From an uncultured Kangiella sp. (GTDB lineage Bacteria; Pseudomonadota; Gammaproteobacteria; Enterobacterales; DSM-103792), in NCBI GenBank assembly GCA_946480585.1, contig CAMLKQ010000015.1:1-15703 (forward strand): a DNA stretch of 15,703 nt, read 5' to 3'. Positions 15,501-15,703 of this stretch are shown here, in pieces. The first letter of the stretch is position 1; each line of letters opens with the position of its first letter. The translations under genes and the position numbers were made by a program. The notes under the pieces are model-generated. The model made no database searches. It worked only from the letters and a program-made list of their open reading frames with translations, and had not been told where the DNA came from.

Positions 15501-15561
15501 CCACCCCAAAACAGCAAGGCTTCCAGAAACTGCCACTCATCGAAAAAAAACGTCCTTCAGA

Positions 15562-15596
15562 AACACCAACGCCTCCGTTTTGGAGGCGTTGGTGTT
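15562..15596. terminator. Strong hairpin between convergent genes (bidirectional terminator)
   Basis: A perfect 15-bp stem, AACACCAACGCCTCC (15562-15576) and its complement (15582-15596), with a 5-nt GTTTT loop. It lies 62 nt after the plus-strand stop and 22 nt after the minus-strand stop at 15618. On the minus strand the stem ends in TGTTTC and a T8 run (15550-15543 on the plus strand is A8) follows 11 nt later, so termination should be better in that direction. Confidence 0.75.
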
Positions 15597-15617
15597 GGGG
15601 GCTAGTGTGTCAGCATG

Positions 15618-15703
15618 TTACTTGCCGCTGGCGGCGAATTGCTCGACCCGTTCCATCACGCGCAGCACGTTGCCGCTCATGATTTTGCTGATGTCGGCTT
15701 CTT
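15618..15703 (-). CDS. C-terminal end of a probable M19 membrane dipeptidase (cut by window edge)
   Basis: Reading leftwards, the frame gives EADISKIMSGNVLRVMERVE followed by QFAASGK and a TAA at 15620-15618. The pattern [E/D]ADI-x-KI-x-G-x-N-x-LRV-x-x-x-VE is the typical last helix of renal-type (microsomal) dipeptidases, zinc enzymes that cleave dipeptides. Only 27 residues are present and no metal ligand is visible, so another amidohydrolase-like protein remains possible. It converges on the CxxCH-protein gene with a strong hairpin between them. Confidence 0.62.
   Translation of the reverse strand, partial: EADISKIMSGNVLRVMERVEQFAASGK

Overview
The window reads as a chromosomal segment of a GC-rich gammaproteobacterium. 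The order of the flanking genes (tesA divergent from ybbAP), the close resemblance of BaeS, BaeR, TopA and class 2 PyrD to their enterobacterial counterparts, and uniformly high third-position GC all support this. The genus cannot be fixed from the sequence. I see no tRNA, rRNA, CRISPR array, prophage or insertion sequence.

Layout. Positions 1-92 (minus) hold the 5' end of a TesA-type GDSL hydrolase, cut by the window edge. Positions 308-6470 (plus) form an apparent envelope-stress and efflux block. It starts with a small secreted protein built of two 48-residue cysteine repeats, then a terminator-like hairpin, then BaeS and BaeR, then a MacA-like periplasmic adaptor, a separate MacB-like ATPase and a separate MacB-like permease. 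Three of the four junctions from baeS onward are ATGA stop/start overlaps, so the five genes are probably one transcript. Positions 6689-9909 hold ybbA and ybbP, also overlapping by ATGA. The tesA/ybbAP pair that is directly divergent in E. coli is therefore split here by about 6.5 kb.

Positions 9910-10155 carry a good sigma70-type promoter and a terminator-like hairpin in front of topA (10156-12924), whose product ends in an Ala/Lys-rich tail. Next come pyrD (13120-14139) and a 116-residue zinc-ribbon protein of unknown function 21 nt downstream. A 291-residue exported protein of unknown function ends in a CxxCH motif (14625-15500), with its start region inside a perfect inverted repeat. A strong 15-bp hairpin separates it from the 3' end of a converging gene, probably an M19 membrane dipeptidase (minus, 15618-15703).

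How the genes may work together. BaeS would sense envelope damage and phosphorylate BaeR. BaeR would then switch on the small secreted protein and the tripartite-type ABC exporter. The most interesting point is that the adaptor carries an inserted helical segment with two LTxxQ-like motifs, the hallmark of the Spy/CpxP periplasmic chaperones. In E. coli spy is itself a BaeR target, so here the Spy-like function may have been built into the exporter. No outer-membrane channel gene lies in the block, so a TolC-like partner would have to come from elsewhere. There is no gene-free stretch longer than 300 bases.
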